52,672 nt of DNA, taken from positions 88,034 to 140,705 of the forward strand of contig NZ_RDBP01000029.1 of the NCBI RefSeq assembly GCF_008042045.1, written 5' to 3'. The translations under genes and the position numbers were made by a program. The notes below the pieces were generated by a model that had not been told where the DNA came from, did no database searches, and worked only from the letters and a program-made list of their open reading frames with translations. Below, in pieces: positions 41,728 through 50,631 of the stretch (the stretch's first letter is position 1; every line of letters starts with the position of its first letter). The DNA is from Streptomyces sp. T39. Its GTDB lineage: Bacteria; Actinomycetota; Actinomycetes; Streptomycetales; Streptomycetaceae.

Positions 41728-42177
41728 GTGTCGCAGGTCGAAGAGTCCGTCGAGGTCGCCGTTCCCGTCCGCACCGCATACGACCAGTGGACCCAGTTCG
41801 AGTCGTTCCCGAAGTTCATGGACGGTGTGGAACGCATCGAGCAGCGCACCGACTCGGTGACGCACTGGGTGGCGAAGATCGGAGGGGTCACCAAGGAGTT
41901 CGACGCGAAGATCACCGAGCAGATCCCCGACGAGCGCGTCGCCTGGACGACGCTCGGGGGCGAGGTCGAACAGGCCGGCGTGGTCACCTTCCACCGCCTG
42001 GACGACGCGCGGACGAAGGTCATGCTGCAGCTGGACTACGACCCGGACGGCATCGCGGAGAACGTCGGCGACAAGCTCGGCTTCGTGCAGCGGCAGGTCA
42101 CCGGCGACCTGAAGCGGTTCAAGGAGTTCATCGAGGATCGCGGCCACGAGACCGGTGCCTGGCGGGGAGAGATCTGA
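41728..42177 (+). CDS. SRPBCC (START-like) family protein
   Basis: The 149-residue protein has the polyketide cyclase/dehydrase-like SRPBCC fold: VEESVEVAVPVRTAYDQWTQFESFPKFMDGVERIE at the start, central strands (VAWTTLGGEVEQAGVVTFHRL) and a long C-terminal helix (ENVGDKLGFVQRQVTGDLKRFKEFIE). These cavity proteins bind hydrophobic ligands; this abundant Streptomyces subgroup is cytoplasmic and of unknown role. GTG 41728 has AGGAAGGA upstream. A strong terminator follows. Confidence 0.88.
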   Translation: MSQVEESVEVAVPVRTAYDQWTQFESFPKFMDGVERIEQRTDSVTHWVAKIGGVTKEFDAKITEQIPDERVAWTTLGGEVEQAGVVTFHRLDDARTKVMLQLDYDPDGIAENVGDKLGFVQRQVTGDLKRFKEFIEDRGHETGAWRGEI

Positions 42178-42242
42178 CCCCGGCCCCCGCACGCTCGACA
42201 CCGCACCGGCCGGTGCGCCGACGGCGCCGGTGCGGGACCGAG

Positions 42243-42276
42243 GCGACGGCCCGCGCCCTCCGGCGCGGGCCGTCGC
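42243..42276 (+). terminator. Terminator after the SRPBCC gene
   Basis: GCGACGGCCCGCGCC (42243-42257) pairs perfectly with GGCGCGGGCCGTCGC (42262-42276) with a CTCC loop. It is followed by TTTC, one of the few pyrimidine tails in this window. Confidence 0.88.
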
Positions 42277-42363
42277 TTTCCGGACACCTGGTACGCGCAT
42301 GCATGCCGGTCCCGGGGGAGTGGCACCCGCACCTCCAGGGACCGGCCCGACGAAGGAGCCCGC

Positions 42364-42546
42364 ATGAACGACAAGAAGCACGAGACCGCCATGGACGAGG
42401 TGCTTCGCGAAGCCGAGAAGGCCGCAACCGGCCGGAACCGCGCACGGCGCCGGGACAAGGACTCCGAGGAGGCGGATGCCCTGTCGCCCAGCGTCGAAGC
42501 CCAGGAATCGGTACAGAGGGACGACGGACGCCGCGGCGACCGCTGA
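42364..42546 (+). CDS. Small charged hypothetical protein, 60 aa
   Basis: The product is hydrophilic and helix-prone (MDEVLREAEKAATGRNRARRRDKDSEEADA), without Cys, signal or membrane segment. A well-spaced GAAGGAG precedes ATG 42364, which supports real translation. No family is recognised. It stands alone between the SRPBCC terminator and the zinc-ribbon gene; the 279 bp after it shows no further gene. Confidence 0.6.
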   Translation: MNDKKHETAMDEVLREAEKAATGRNRARRRDKDSEEADALSPSVEAQESVQRDDGRRGDR

Positions 42547-42825
42547 TCCGCACGGTGTCGTCCGGGGTTGCCTCCGCGCGACGGAGCGACCGCCCGCCCG
42601 CCGGGGCGGCGGGGGACGGCCCGGCATCGGGCGTCCGCCCCGCGCTCGCTCGTGCGGCGTTCCGCGGCGCGGGGAAGGCCCGGACCGCACAGGCCGTGCC
42701 CCCAGGTCCCGGCTCGTGAGGTCGGGTCCGCGCTGCCGCCTTCCGCGTCGGCGACCGCGATGGGCGCTCGGTCACGGCCGGGCCGACGGACTGCCGTCAC
42801 CACCCACTGGGCGTATTGTCCGATT

Positions 42826-43305
42826 ATGAGTGATGCTCGGTGCGACTGGTGCGGTGCGTCCCTGCCCGCCCCGGCGGCACGCGGTCGCCGGTACTGCCGC
42901 GCCGCGCACCGGCAAGCGGCCTGGCGGGCCCGGCGCCGGTGGGAGCGCGCCGCGCGCGAACGGAGCGAGATGGCCGTGGCCGCCACCGGTCTCCTGGCCC
43001 GCGTGCAGGCCCTCGTCGCCGAGCAGGGGAGCGGGCTCCCTCCGGCGGACCTGAGCGGCGGGTGCCACTGCGCCGCGGCGGCCGACGTGCCCCAGTGGGC
43101 CGCGCAGCTGGTCCGTTCGGCGGTCCGGGCCGACCGGAGGGCAGGGGTGAGCTGGGCACAGATCGGCGGCGCCCTCGGCATCAGCGGGGAAGCGGCCAGG
43201 GCTCGTTACGGGCGGACGCGCGCATCCCGGCGCTCCGTTCCGCCGGGCGGCGCCGCCCGGCGCATCGCACCACCGGCCCCTTCGCGGGTGCGGGCGGGCA
43301 GCTGA
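42826..43305 (+). CDS. Small zinc-ribbon protein with putative helix-turn-helix
   Basis: The 159-residue protein starts with a Cys motif (CDWCGASLP, then RYCRAAHRQAAWRARR) like the zinc ribbons of recombination and modification-associated small proteins. The later segment GVSWAQIGGALGISGEAARARYG resembles a helix-turn-helix. It should bind DNA, but nothing further can be said. ATG 42826 has TATTGT upstream and no ribosome site, so the mRNA may be leaderless. Its TGA overlaps the ATG of the phosphatase gene by one base, so the two are translationally coupled. Confidence 0.75.
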   Translation: MSDARCDWCGASLPAPAARGRRYCRAAHRQAAWRARRRWERAARERSEMAVAATGLLARVQALVAEQGSGLPPADLSGGCHCAAAADVPQWAAQLVRSAVRADRRAGVSWAQIGGALGISGEAARARYGRTRASRRSVPPGGAARRIAPPAPSRVRAGS

Positions 43306-45383
43306 TGGACACCGCCCTGACCGACCTGCTGGGGGAGTGCGGTGCGTCCGCCGGGCTCCTGTACGTCCTGGCACCGGACGGCGACGCCCTGTGGCTCGTG
43401 GTGATGACCGGTGCGCCGCCGGAGATGGCGGGCCCCTGGCGGCGCGTGGCGCTGCACGACCCGGTGCCCGTCGCGGACGCGGTGCGCGAGCGGCGCCTGG
43501 TGTGGGTCGGCGGGCAGGAGGAGATGGCACGCCGTTACCCGAGGCCGGCGCTCGTGCTGCCGTACGACTTCGCCCTCGCCGCAGCGCCGTTGACCACCGG
43601 CACGACGATCCGGGGCGGGCTGGTCCTGCTGTGGCCGCACGCCCACCCGCCGACGCTCAGCCCCGAGGAGCAGGACGCCATCGACGCGGGCTGCCGCCGG
43701 TTGGGCCACCTCCTGCTGCAGGCGGCGGACCGCGGCGATCCGCTGCCGCTCGGCCGGACGCGGATCCTGCCCCCGCCACCGGGCCCGGCCCTCTCACCCG
43801 CCGAGGCCCAGGCCGTCGCCGGATTCCTCGACCGCCTGCCCGGAGGCTCGTGCGCCCTCGACCTCAACGGCCGCATCACCTTCGTCACCCCGGCCGCCGC
43901 CCGCCTCCTGGGCGCCGATCCGGACGGCCTGGTCGGAGCGCTGCCCTGGGAGGCCCTGCCCTGGATGGACGTCCCCCAGGTCGAGGACCGCTACCGAGCC
44001 GCCATGGTCAGTCGGCAGCCCCAGGCCTTCACGGTCCTGCGCCCGCCGGACAGCTGGCTGTCCTTCGAGCTGTACCCGGACGCCACCGGCGTCAGCGTCC
44101 GCATCACCCCCGGCGCGGCCCAGGACACCGCTCCTCCGACGGCGGCGCCCGCCGCCGGCCCCGGCCGTGCCACCGTGCTCTACCACCTGATGCACCTCGC
44201 CACCACCCTCACCGAGGCCGTCGGCGTGCGGGACGTGGTCGACCAGGCCGCGGACCAGCTCATGCCCGCCCTGGGCGCCCAGGGCATGGTGCTCATGACC
44301 GCGGAGGACGGCCGCCTGAGGATCCGCGGCCACCGGGGCTACCGCGACGAGCTGATGAGCCGTTTCGACAACACTCCGCTGAGCCCGGACATCCCCGCCG
44401 CCGACGTGCTGACCACCGGCGACCCCGGCTTCTTCCCCACCATCGCCGACCTGCGGCGCGCCTACCCGGCCACCACCCACGAGGACGGAATGGCCGCCTG
44501 GGCCGTCCTGCCGCTGATCGCCTCGGGCCGCCCCATCGGCTCGCTCCTCCTCGCCTACCGGCACCAGCACCCGTTCGCGCCCAGTGAGCGGGCCGTCCTC
44601 ACTTCCCTGGCGGGCCTGGTCGGCCAAGCGCTGGACCGGGCCCGGCTCTACGACAGCAAGCAGGAACTGGCCCACCGGCTCCAGTCCGCCCTCCTGCCCC
44701 ACACCCTGCCCCGCGTCCCCGGTCTGAAGGTCGCCGCCCGCTACCTGCCCGCCGCCCGGGGCCTCGCCATCGGCGGCGACTTCTACGACCTCATCCGTCT
44801 CGACGCACACACCGCGGCCGCGGCCATCGGCGACGTACAGGGCCACAACGTCGACGCCGCGGCCCTCATGGGGCAGGTCCGCACGGCCGTCCACGCCCAC
44901 GCCACCGTCGGCGCTCCGCCCGACCACGTCCTCGCCGCCACCAACCGGCTCCTCACCGACCTCGACCCCGGCCTGTTCACCAGCTGCCTGTACGTCCACC
45001 TCGACCTCGCCCGGCAACGCGCCTGCCTGGCCACCGCAGGCCACCCGCCGCCCCTGCTGCGCCACGCGGACGGACGCACCGAACTCCTGCGGGTCCCGCC
45101 CGGCCTCCTCCTGGGCATCGACCCCGACACCCCGTACCCGACACTCGAATTCGCGCTGCCACCAGGATCCGTGCTCGCCCTCTACACCGACGGCCTCGTC
45201 GAGGCCCCCGGGGTCGACCTCGACGACGCCATCGCCGCACTGGCCGGACTCCTGGAACAGACGGATCCGGCCGACCTCGACGCCATGGCCGACACCCTCA
45301 TCCGGCACGCCCCCGCCCCCGGCGACGACATCGCCCTGCTCCTCCTGAGCCCCCGGGCGCCGGACCGGGCGGCCGGCCCCTGA
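43305..45383 (+). CDS. GAF/PAS-domain SpoIIE-type PP2C phosphatase
   Basis: The 692-residue protein has an N-terminal GAF-like domain (about 1-150), a PAS-like domain (about 165-265, LDRLPGGSCALDLNGRITFV), a second GAF domain (about 290-440) and a C-terminal PP2C/SpoIIE phosphatase (about 460-690). The metal-binding Asp residues are in IGGDFYDL near 490 and in GDDIALLLL near 672. It should dephosphorylate STAS anti-sigma antagonists in response to small-molecule or redox signals. No STAS or sigma gene is adjacent; the STAS gene at 20.9 kb is a candidate in the window. ATG 43305 overlaps the preceding stop. Confidence 0.92.
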   Translation: MDTALTDLLGECGASAGLLYVLAPDGDALWLVVMTGAPPEMAGPWRRVALHDPVPVADAVRERRLVWVGGQEEMARRYPRPALVLPYDFALAAAPLTTGTTIRGGLVLLWPHAHPPTLSPEEQDAIDAGCRRLGHLLLQAADRGDPLPLGRTRILPPPPGPALSPAEAQAVAGFLDRLPGGSCALDLNGRITFVTPAAARLLGADPDGLVGALPWEALPWMDVPQVEDRYRAAMVSRQPQAFTVLRPPDSWLSFELYPDATGVSVRITPGAAQDTAPPTAAPAAGPGRATVLYHLMHLATTLTEAVGVRDVVDQAADQLMPALGAQGMVLMTAEDGRLRIRGHRGYRDELMSRFDNTPLSPDIPAADVLTTGDPGFFPTIADLRRAYPATTHEDGMAAWAVLPLIASGRPIGSLLLAYRHQHPFAPSERAVLTSLAGLVGQALDRARLYDSKQELAHRLQSALLPHTLPRVPGLKVAARYLPAARGLAIGGDFYDLIRLDAHTAAAAIGDVQGHNVDAAALMGQVRTAVHAHATVGAPPDHVLAATNRLLTDLDPGLFTSCLYVHLDLARQRACLATAGHPPPLLRHADGRTELLRVPPGLLLGIDPDTPYPTLEFALPPGSVLALYTDGLVEAPGVDLDDAIAALAGLLEQTDPADLDAMADTLIRHAPAPGDDIALLLLSPRAPDRAAGP

Positions 45384-45464
45384 CGGCAGCTCACCGCACG
45401 ACCGGCCCTGCGTTCGGGGACAGATCCGGACAGACCAATACCCGGTTCGAACGCACCGGTACGG

Positions 45465-45495
45465 GACACAGGTGTAGGGCACCGTCCCCTGTGTC
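45465..45495 (+). promoter_or_regulatory. Inverted repeat in the catalase upstream region
   Basis: GACACAGG (45465-45472) pairs with CCTGTGTC (45488-45495), ending 10 bases before the catalase start codon and next to its ribosome site. It could be an operator or an mRNA hairpin. I did not find a clear sigma-B-type GTTT...GGGTAC promoter in the 122-bp gap. Confidence 0.45.
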
Positions 45496-45505
45496 TGGAG
45501 AAGCG

Positions 45506-47785
45506 ATGTCCGAGAAGAACCCGGTAGAGGCGGTCGCCGACGCGATCGCCGACGTGCTGCACACCGGCCCGGCAGCGGCCGAGGGCCCCGAGGAGGGAGT
45601 CCCGGGAAAGCCGGGCCCCGTTTCCCCGCAGGTGGCCGAGCCGGTGGAACCGGTCGAGCCGCTGCCCCCGAAGGCCGACCAGAGCGGCCCGGAGACCGTC
45701 GGCCCGACCGGGCAGCCCACCGGCGCGGAGCAGGCGAGGGTCGCCCAGAGCGGCGCGTACCTGACCACCGCGCAGGGCACTCGCGTGCGCGACTCCGACC
45801 ACTCCCTCAAGGCCGGCCCGCGGGGACCCGTGCTGCTGCAGGACCACCATCTGCGAGAAAAGCTCATGCACTTCGACCACGAGCGGATCCCCGAGCGCGT
45901 GGTCCACGCCCGCGGCTCCGCCGCCCACGGCGTCTTCCAGTCGTACGGCACCGCGCAGTCGGTCACCAGGGCGGCGTTCCTCGCCAAGGACGTCGAGACG
46001 CCGGTGTTCGTGCGGTTCTCCACGGTCCTGGGCTCGCGCGGCTCCGCCGACACCGTGCGCGACACCCGCGGCTTCGCCACCAAGTTCTACACCGAGGAAG
46101 GCGTCTTCGACCTGGTCGGGAACAACATCCCCGTCTTCTTCATCCAGGACGCGATCAAGTTCCCCGACGTCATCCACGCCGGCAAGCCGCATCCGGACCG
46201 GGAGATCCCCCAGGCACAGAGCGCGCACGACACCTTCTGGGACTTCGTGTCGCTGCACACGGAGGCGACCCACCACACCCTGTGGAACATGTCCGACCGC
46301 GGCATCCCCCGCTCCTACCGGATGATGGAGGGCTTCGGCGTCCACACCTTCCGCCTCGTCAACGCCGAAGGCGTGACCACACTGGTGAAGTTCCACTGGA
46401 AGCCCAGGCTCGGTGTGCACTCCCTGGTGTGGGAGGAGGCGCAGATCATCGCCGGGGTGGATCCCGACTTCCACCGCCGCGACCTCTTCGACGCCATCGA
46501 GTGCGGGGCCTTCCCGCAGTGGGAGCTGGGCATCCAGACCTTCCCCGACAACGACGACCAGATGTTCGAAGGGATCGACCTTCTCGACGCCACGAAGATC
46601 GTCCCGGAGGAGCTCGCGCCGGTACAGCCCGTCGGGCTGCTGACGCTGAACGCGAACCCGTCGAACTTCTTCGCCGAGGTGGAACAGGTCGCCTTCCACA
46701 CCGGCCACTTGGTCCCGGGCATCGACGCCACCGACGACCCGCTGCTCGCCGGACGGAACTTCTCCTACCTCGACACGCAGATCACCCGCCTCGGCGGCCC
46801 CAACTTCCCGCAGCTGCCGATCAACCGCTCCCACGCGCCGGTCAACGACATGCAGCGCGACGGCATGCACCAGACCGCCGTGCACCGTGGCGTGGCCCCC
46901 TACAAACCCAACAGCCTCGACGGCGGCTGCCCCTTCTTCGCGGGCGCCGACACCGGCGCGTTCATCGAGGTACCGGTGGAGCTGCCGGCAGGACGCAAGG
47001 TGCGCGAGGCCCCCGCGTCCTTCGCCGACCACTACTCCCAGCCCCGGATGTTCTGGCTCAGCATGAGCCCCGTCGAGCGCGAGCACATCATCGCCGCCTA
47101 CACCTTCGAGCTGGGCAAGTGCTACGAACAGGCCGTCAAGGAACGCACGCTCGCCGTGCTCGCCAACATCGACGGCGAACTGTGCGCCCAGGTCGCGGCA
47201 GGACTCGGCCTGCCGACACCCGCCGCCACCGAGCCCCTGGCCGACGTCGGTCCCAGCCCCGCCCTGTCGCAGGTCGGCCGCACCTGGCCGCTGGACGGAC
47301 GCGTCGTCGGCATCGTCGCCGATCCGTCCGCCGACCTGAGCGGCGTGGGCGAGATCCGCGAGGCCGTCCTCGACGCCGGCATGGTGCCGCTGGTCATCGC
47401 CCCGGCGGGCGGAGTGCTCGACGCCGATGGTGCCGCGGTCACCGTCCAGCGCACGTTCGCCACCGCCCGCTCCGTCGAATTCGACGCGCTGGTCTTCGCG
47501 GGTGTCCCCGCGGCCGGCGCCGACGCGTACGGCGCCCGCGACGCGAAGGCGGGTTACCCGAGGCCCGCCACGACCGATCCGCGAGTCCTGGCGCTGCTGA
47601 TCGAGGCGTATCGGCACGGCAAGGCCCTGGCCGGCTGGGGTGGTGCCCGTACCCTCTTCGAAACCGCCGGCATCGCCGCCGACGCCCCCGGCGTCGTCGT
47701 CGCGGACGATCCGGGCGGTGTCCGGCCCCTGATGGAACTGCTCGCCGCCCACCGCGTCTGGGAGCGGTGCCCCGGCGCGGTGTGA
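45506..47785 (+). CDS. katE: Large-subunit (clade 2) monofunctional catalase
   Basis: The 759-residue protein has a disordered N-terminal extension (about 1-85), the catalase core with catalytic His in RIPERVVHARGSAAHG near 134, Asn in VGNNIPVFFIQDA near 207, haem-ligand Tyr in FSYLDTQITRLGGPNF near 421, and a C-terminal flavodoxin/GATase-like domain (about 600-759) found only in HPII-type enzymes. It removes hydrogen peroxide in the cytoplasm. ATG 45506 follows GGAG; the in-frame GTG at 45491 overlaps the inverted repeat. A 20-bp perfect hairpin terminates it. Confidence 0.95.
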   Translation: MSEKNPVEAVADAIADVLHTGPAAAEGPEEGVPGKPGPVSPQVAEPVEPVEPLPPKADQSGPETVGPTGQPTGAEQARVAQSGAYLTTAQGTRVRDSDHSLKAGPRGPVLLQDHHLREKLMHFDHERIPERVVHARGSAAHGVFQSYGTAQSVTRAAFLAKDVETPVFVRFSTVLGSRGSADTVRDTRGFATKFYTEEGVFDLVGNNIPVFFIQDAIKFPDVIHAGKPHPDREIPQAQSAHDTFWDFVSLHTEATHHTLWNMSDRGIPRSYRMMEGFGVHTFRLVNAEGVTTLVKFHWKPRLGVHSLVWEEAQIIAGVDPDFHRRDLFDAIECGAFPQWELGIQTFPDNDDQMFEGIDLLDATKIVPEELAPVQPVGLLTLNANPSNFFAEVEQVAFHTGHLVPGIDATDDPLLAGRNFSYLDTQITRLGGPNFPQLPINRSHAPVNDMQRDGMHQTAVHRGVAPYKPNSLDGGCPFFAGADTGAFIEVPVELPAGRKVREAPASFADHYSQPRMFWLSMSPVEREHIIAAYTFELGKCYEQAVKERTLAVLANIDGELCAQVAAGLGLPTPAATEPLADVGPSPALSQVGRTWPLDGRVVGIVADPSADLSGVGEIREAVLDAGMVPLVIAPAGGVLDADGAAVTVQRTFATARSVEFDALVFAGVPAAGADAYGARDAKAGYPRPATTDPRVLALLIEAYRHGKALAGWGGARTLFETAGIAADAPGVVVADDPGGVRPLMELLAAHRVWERCPGAV

Positions 47786-47790
47786 CACCC

Positions 47791-47836
47791 GGCCGGCGGG
47801 GTGCGGACCGACGCCACGGTCCGCACCCCGCCGGCC
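47791..47836. terminator. 20-bp perfect hairpin after the catalase
   Basis: Bases 47791-47810 are the exact reverse complement of 47817-47836 with an ACGCCA loop, five bases after the catalase stop and between convergent genes. Confidence 0.9.
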
Positions 47837-47900
47837 CGCGGCCCGCCCTGTCGTGCCGGACCCGCACCTGCGCGGCACGGCGTCCCCGCGCGGTGGGGTG

Positions 47901-49124
47901 TCAGCGTGCCAGTCGGTCGAGGGCGGCGAGTACCGGTGCGACGCCGTCCTCCGCGGCCAGCCGTCCGGCGAGCACGCGGGCCCGTTCGCGGTGGGAGTCG
48001 TCCGCGGTCGCCCGGCGCACAGCGGCGGCGAGGGCGTCGGAGGTGAGCCGGCGCAGGGGAAGGACTCCGGGCGCGGTGCCCAGGGCCGTCAGGCGTGACG
48101 CCCAGAAGGCGGCGTCGAACTGGACGGGCACGGGCACGGTGGGGACCCCGGCGCGCAGGACGGCGCCGGTCGTGCCCGCTCCGGCATGGTGGACGACGGC
48201 GGCCATCCGGGGGAAGAGCAGCGAGTGGGGCACTTCGCCGACCGTGAGGATGTCGTCGCTCCCGGCGCTCAGCCCCGCCCAGCCGCGTTGCACCACGCCG
48301 CGCACGCCGGCCGTGCGGAGTGCGGTGACGATCTCGCGGCTCACCCGCCCGGGATCGGGAACGGTGGCGCTGCCCAGGCCGACGAAGACCGGCGGGTCAC
48401 CGGCGGCGAGGAACTCCTCCAGCTCGGCCGGGAGCCGCCCGGTGTCCGGGGGCCACCAGTACCCGGCCACCTCCAGACCGGGCGGCCAGTCGCGGGGCCG
48501 GGGGACGACGAGCTCGCTGTAGCCGTGCAGGACCGTGCGGACCCGCGGGGGCCGGGACGGGTCCGGCGCCGCCAGCCCGTGGCGCCGCAGCGACCGGACG
48601 GAACGGGCGAACACCAGCTGCATCGAGGCCGTCACCGCCCGCCCGCTCAGCCGGTTCCCCACGGTGCCCCACGACCGCGTGCCCAGCACCGGGGCGACGA
48701 ACTCCCCGGTCGGGTGGAGCGGTTGGAGAGGCAGCCCTACGGCGGGCAGCGACCGGCGCTCGGCGATGGCGTGGCCGAGTGGCCCCAGCGCCCCACCGAC
48801 CAGCAGGACGTCGGCCGTTCCCGACGCCTCCACCAGCGCCTCCGTCAGAGCGTCGGCGGCCTCCCGGGCCATGGACACCAGCCGTACGAGCTTGCCCGCA
48901 CCCGTCCTCGCGTCGTGCAGCCGCCGGCCCCGCCGGGAGTGCAACTCGGCCCGGGGATCGACGGGCAGCGGATGGAAACGCACTCCGGAACCGGCCGCGA
49001 GCGGCTCGAACACCGCGTGGGCGGCGAGCGTCACCTCGTGCCCGGCCCGGACGAGACCGGCGCCCAGACCCGCGTAGGGCGCGACGTCACCCCGCGATCC
49101 CGCTGTCATCACCACGATGCGCAC
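47901..49124 (-). CDS. UGT-like (GT1) glycosyltransferase
   Basis: The 407-residue GT-B enzyme starts VRIVVMTAGSRGDVAPYAGLGAGL, as in macrolide and sterol glycosyltransferases, and has an EVPHSLLFPRMAAVVHHAGAGTT donor-binding block near 300-320, followed by VPVQFDAAFWA. It should transfer a sugar from a nucleotide donor to a small acceptor such as a macrolide (detoxification) or a sterol. GTG 49124 gives the expected start; ATG 49145 would add seven residues. No sugar-biosynthesis gene is nearby, which suggests a stand-alone inactivating enzyme. Confidence 0.88.
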   Translation of the reverse strand: MRIVVMTAGSRGDVAPYAGLGAGLVRAGHEVTLAAHAVFEPLAAGSGVRFHPLPVDPRAELHSRRGRRLHDARTGAGKLVRLVSMAREAADALTEALVEASGTADVLLVGGALGPLGHAIAERRSLPAVGLPLQPLHPTGEFVAPVLGTRSWGTVGNRLSGRAVTASMQLVFARSVRSLRRHGLAAPDPSRPPRVRTVLHGYSELVVPRPRDWPPGLEVAGYWWPPDTGRLPAELEEFLAAGDPPVFVGLGSATVPDPGRVSREIVTALRTAGVRGVVQRGWAGLSAGSDDILTVGEVPHSLLFPRMAAVVHHAGAGTTGAVLRAGVPTVPVPVQFDAAFWASRLTALGTAPGVLPLRRLTSDALAAAVRRATADDSHRERARVLAGRLAAEDGVAPVLAALDRLAR

Positions 49125-49250
49125 ACCGCCAGTGTGGCCCATCACCGGCGGGCGGCCCGGAAGGACGTGCCGTACCTGCCCGGCCGCTCAGCACTTCGGC
49201 GGCGGATGCGCAGCCGGCCGCACGGTCCCGACGGCGGACTCCGGCGGACT

Positions 49251-49625
49251 TCAGGCGCCCGGCAGGAAGAGGCAGAACAGATGGCCGTGGGGGTCGCGGA
49301 GGACCCGGACGTCCTTCTCGGGCTGGTGCTCCTCCAGCGTCGCGCCGAGGGCGCACGCCCGCTCGGTCTCCGCTGCCAGGTCGTCGACCTGCAGGTCCAG
49401 GTGTGCCTGCATCTGCTGTGTGCCGGGGCGCTGCGGCCACGTCGGGGGAGTGTGGTCGGTCTCCAACTGGAAGCTGAGGCTGGGCCGTTCCCGTTCCGGA
49501 TCCTTCAGACGGACCCATTCCGGTGCGCGCTCCGCCTCCTCCCAGCCCAGCATGGCCCGGTAGAAATCCGCGAGCGCGGGGGGATCAGGTGTACCGAGGA
49601 CAAAGGCACCGAGCGATGTCGTCAT
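49251..49625 (-). CDS. VOC-family (glyoxalase-like) protein
   Basis: The 124-residue protein has two beta-alpha-beta-beta-beta modules of the vicinal oxygen chelate fold: TSLGAFVLGTPDPPALADFYRAMLGWEE in the first, and MQAHLDLQVDDLAAETERACALGAT with VLRDPHGHLFCLF in the second. Members include dioxygenases, glyoxalases and antibiotic-binding proteins; substrate cannot be named. ATG 49625 has GGAG close upstream. Transcribed toward the glycosyltransferase, with a 126-bp gap. Confidence 0.88.
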   Translation of the reverse strand: MTTSLGAFVLGTPDPPALADFYRAMLGWEEAERAPEWVRLKDPERERPSLSFQLETDHTPPTWPQRPGTQQMQAHLDLQVDDLAAETERACALGATLEEHQPEKDVRVLRDPHGHLFCLFLPGA

Positions 49626-49722
49626 GTCTCCAGTCCTGCCCTCCGCGCCTGCCTCCACACACCCGCCCGGTTCCTCGACGGTGCCCGCCGGGCGAGGCCC
49701 GCCGGGCCCGAGGGAGATCTCC

Positions 49723-49790
49723 CTGACCGGCGGGCAGCGCGCGGGAACGGTCGGGGCCACGGGCACGTGGCCCGGGCCCCCGCCGGTCAG
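49723..49790 (-). terminator. Nested hairpin after arsC
   Basis: An outer stem CTGACCGGCGGG (49723-49734) pairs with CCCGCCGGTCAG (49779-49790), and an inner stem GGGCCAC (49754-49760) pairs with GTGGCCC (49767-49773). It follows the arsC stop by 13 bp on the minus strand. Confidence 0.75.
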
Positions 49791-49803
49791 ATGAGGGCGT
49801 CGT

Positions 49804-50229
49804 TCACGCCGTCGTCCCCGCCGCCGGCGCCGGGGCGATCTCGGCGATCAGGGCCTCGACGAGGGTCCTGATCTCGTCGCGGATCGGGCGGACGGCCTCG
49901 ACGCCCTGTCCGGCCGGGTCGTCGAGTGTCCAGTCGAGGTAGCGCTTGCCGGGGAAGACGGGGCAGGTGTCGCCGCAGCCCATGGTGATGCAGACGTCCG
50001 ACGCGCGGACCGCGTCGACGGTGAGGATCTTCGGTGTCGCGGCGGAGATGTCGATGCCGACTTCGGCCATGGCCTCGACGGCGGCCGGGTTGACCTGGTC
50101 GCCCGGGTCGGAGCCGGCGGAGCGGACCTCGACGCGGTCGCCGGCCAGGTGGGTCAGCCAGGCCGCGGCCATCTGGGATCGGCCGGCGTTGTGGACGCAG
50201 ACGAACAGGACGGACGGCTTGTCGGCCAT
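49804..50229 (-). CDS. arsC: Arsenate reductase, LMW-phosphatase (ArsC) type
   Basis: The 141-residue protein has the phosphatase P-loop CVHNAGRSQ with the nucleophile Cys11, and later ITMGCGDTCPVFPG with the resolving Cys residues, then a DWTLDDPAGQ motif with the general acid Asp. It reduces arsenate to arsenite with thioredoxin or mycothiol/mycoredoxin as electron source. ATG 50229 is the family start (MADKPSVLFVC); the frame is open to 50253. It is divergent from the arsR-acr3 operon across a 93-bp gap and works with the Acr3 exporter. Confidence 0.95.
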   Translation of the reverse strand: MADKPSVLFVCVHNAGRSQMAAAWLTHLAGDRVEVRSAGSDPGDQVNPAAVEAMAEVGIDISAATPKILTVDAVRASDVCITMGCGDTCPVFPGKRYLDWTLDDPAGQGVEAVRPIRDEIRTLVEALIAEIAPAPAAGTTA

Positions 50230-50315
50230 GGTGATCGCTCTCTCCCGTCGCACGGCGGACCCGGCCGCCGATGACTCCGCAGCCCGTCGTATCAGCGGGC
50301 GGTGATGTGACAGTA

Positions 50316-50329
50316 TCAGCGCATGCTGA
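50316..50329. promoter_or_regulatory. Inverted repeat over the first arsR start
   Basis: TCAGC-GCAT-GCTGA (50316-50329) is a perfect 5-bp inverted repeat that overlaps the ATG at 50323. With no ribosome site upstream, the gene may be leaderless, and repressor binding here would block initiation. Confidence 0.45.
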
Positions 50330-50631
50330 CTTCAGTCGATCCTGATGTGATCCGGGCGCTGGGCGATCCGCTCCGCCTCCGGATCGTGACCCTGCTGGCG
50401 CGCGAGACGCTGTGCACGACGCACCTGGTCGAGGAGACCGGAGCCAGGCAGACCAACCTGTCCAACCATCTGAAGGTGCTGCGCGACGCAGGGCTGGTGG
50501 AGACCGAACCGTGCGGCCGCTTCACCTACTACCGGCTCAGGCCCGACGTCCTGGCCGGGCTGTCCGGGCGGTTCGCCGCGCTGGCCGACGCCGCCCGCAC
50601 CGCTGCCGAGAACAAGAGGGCCTGCCCGTGA
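50323..50631 (+). CDS. arsR: ArsR/SmtB-family repressor (first copy)
   Basis: The 102-residue winged-helix protein has VIRALGDPLRLRIVTLLARE, the recognition helix region ARQTNLSNHLKVLRDAGLV and the wing GRFTYYRL. It lacks the CxC metal motif; only one Cys (ETLCTTHL, residue 31) is in the usual place, with another near the C-terminus, so the arsenite site differs from the second ArsR here. Its stop overlaps the GTG of acr3 (GTGA, 50628-50631), giving translational coupling. It should repress this operon and perhaps the divergent arsC. Confidence 0.92.
   Translation: MLTSVDPDVIRALGDPLRLRIVTLLARETLCTTHLVEETGARQTNLSNHLKVLRDAGLVETEPCGRFTYYRLRPDVLAGLSGRFAALADAARTAAENKRACP

Noticed and set aside
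45182..47878. 898-codon minus-strand open frame
   Set aside because: Antisense to the catalase; composition is that of a shadow frame.
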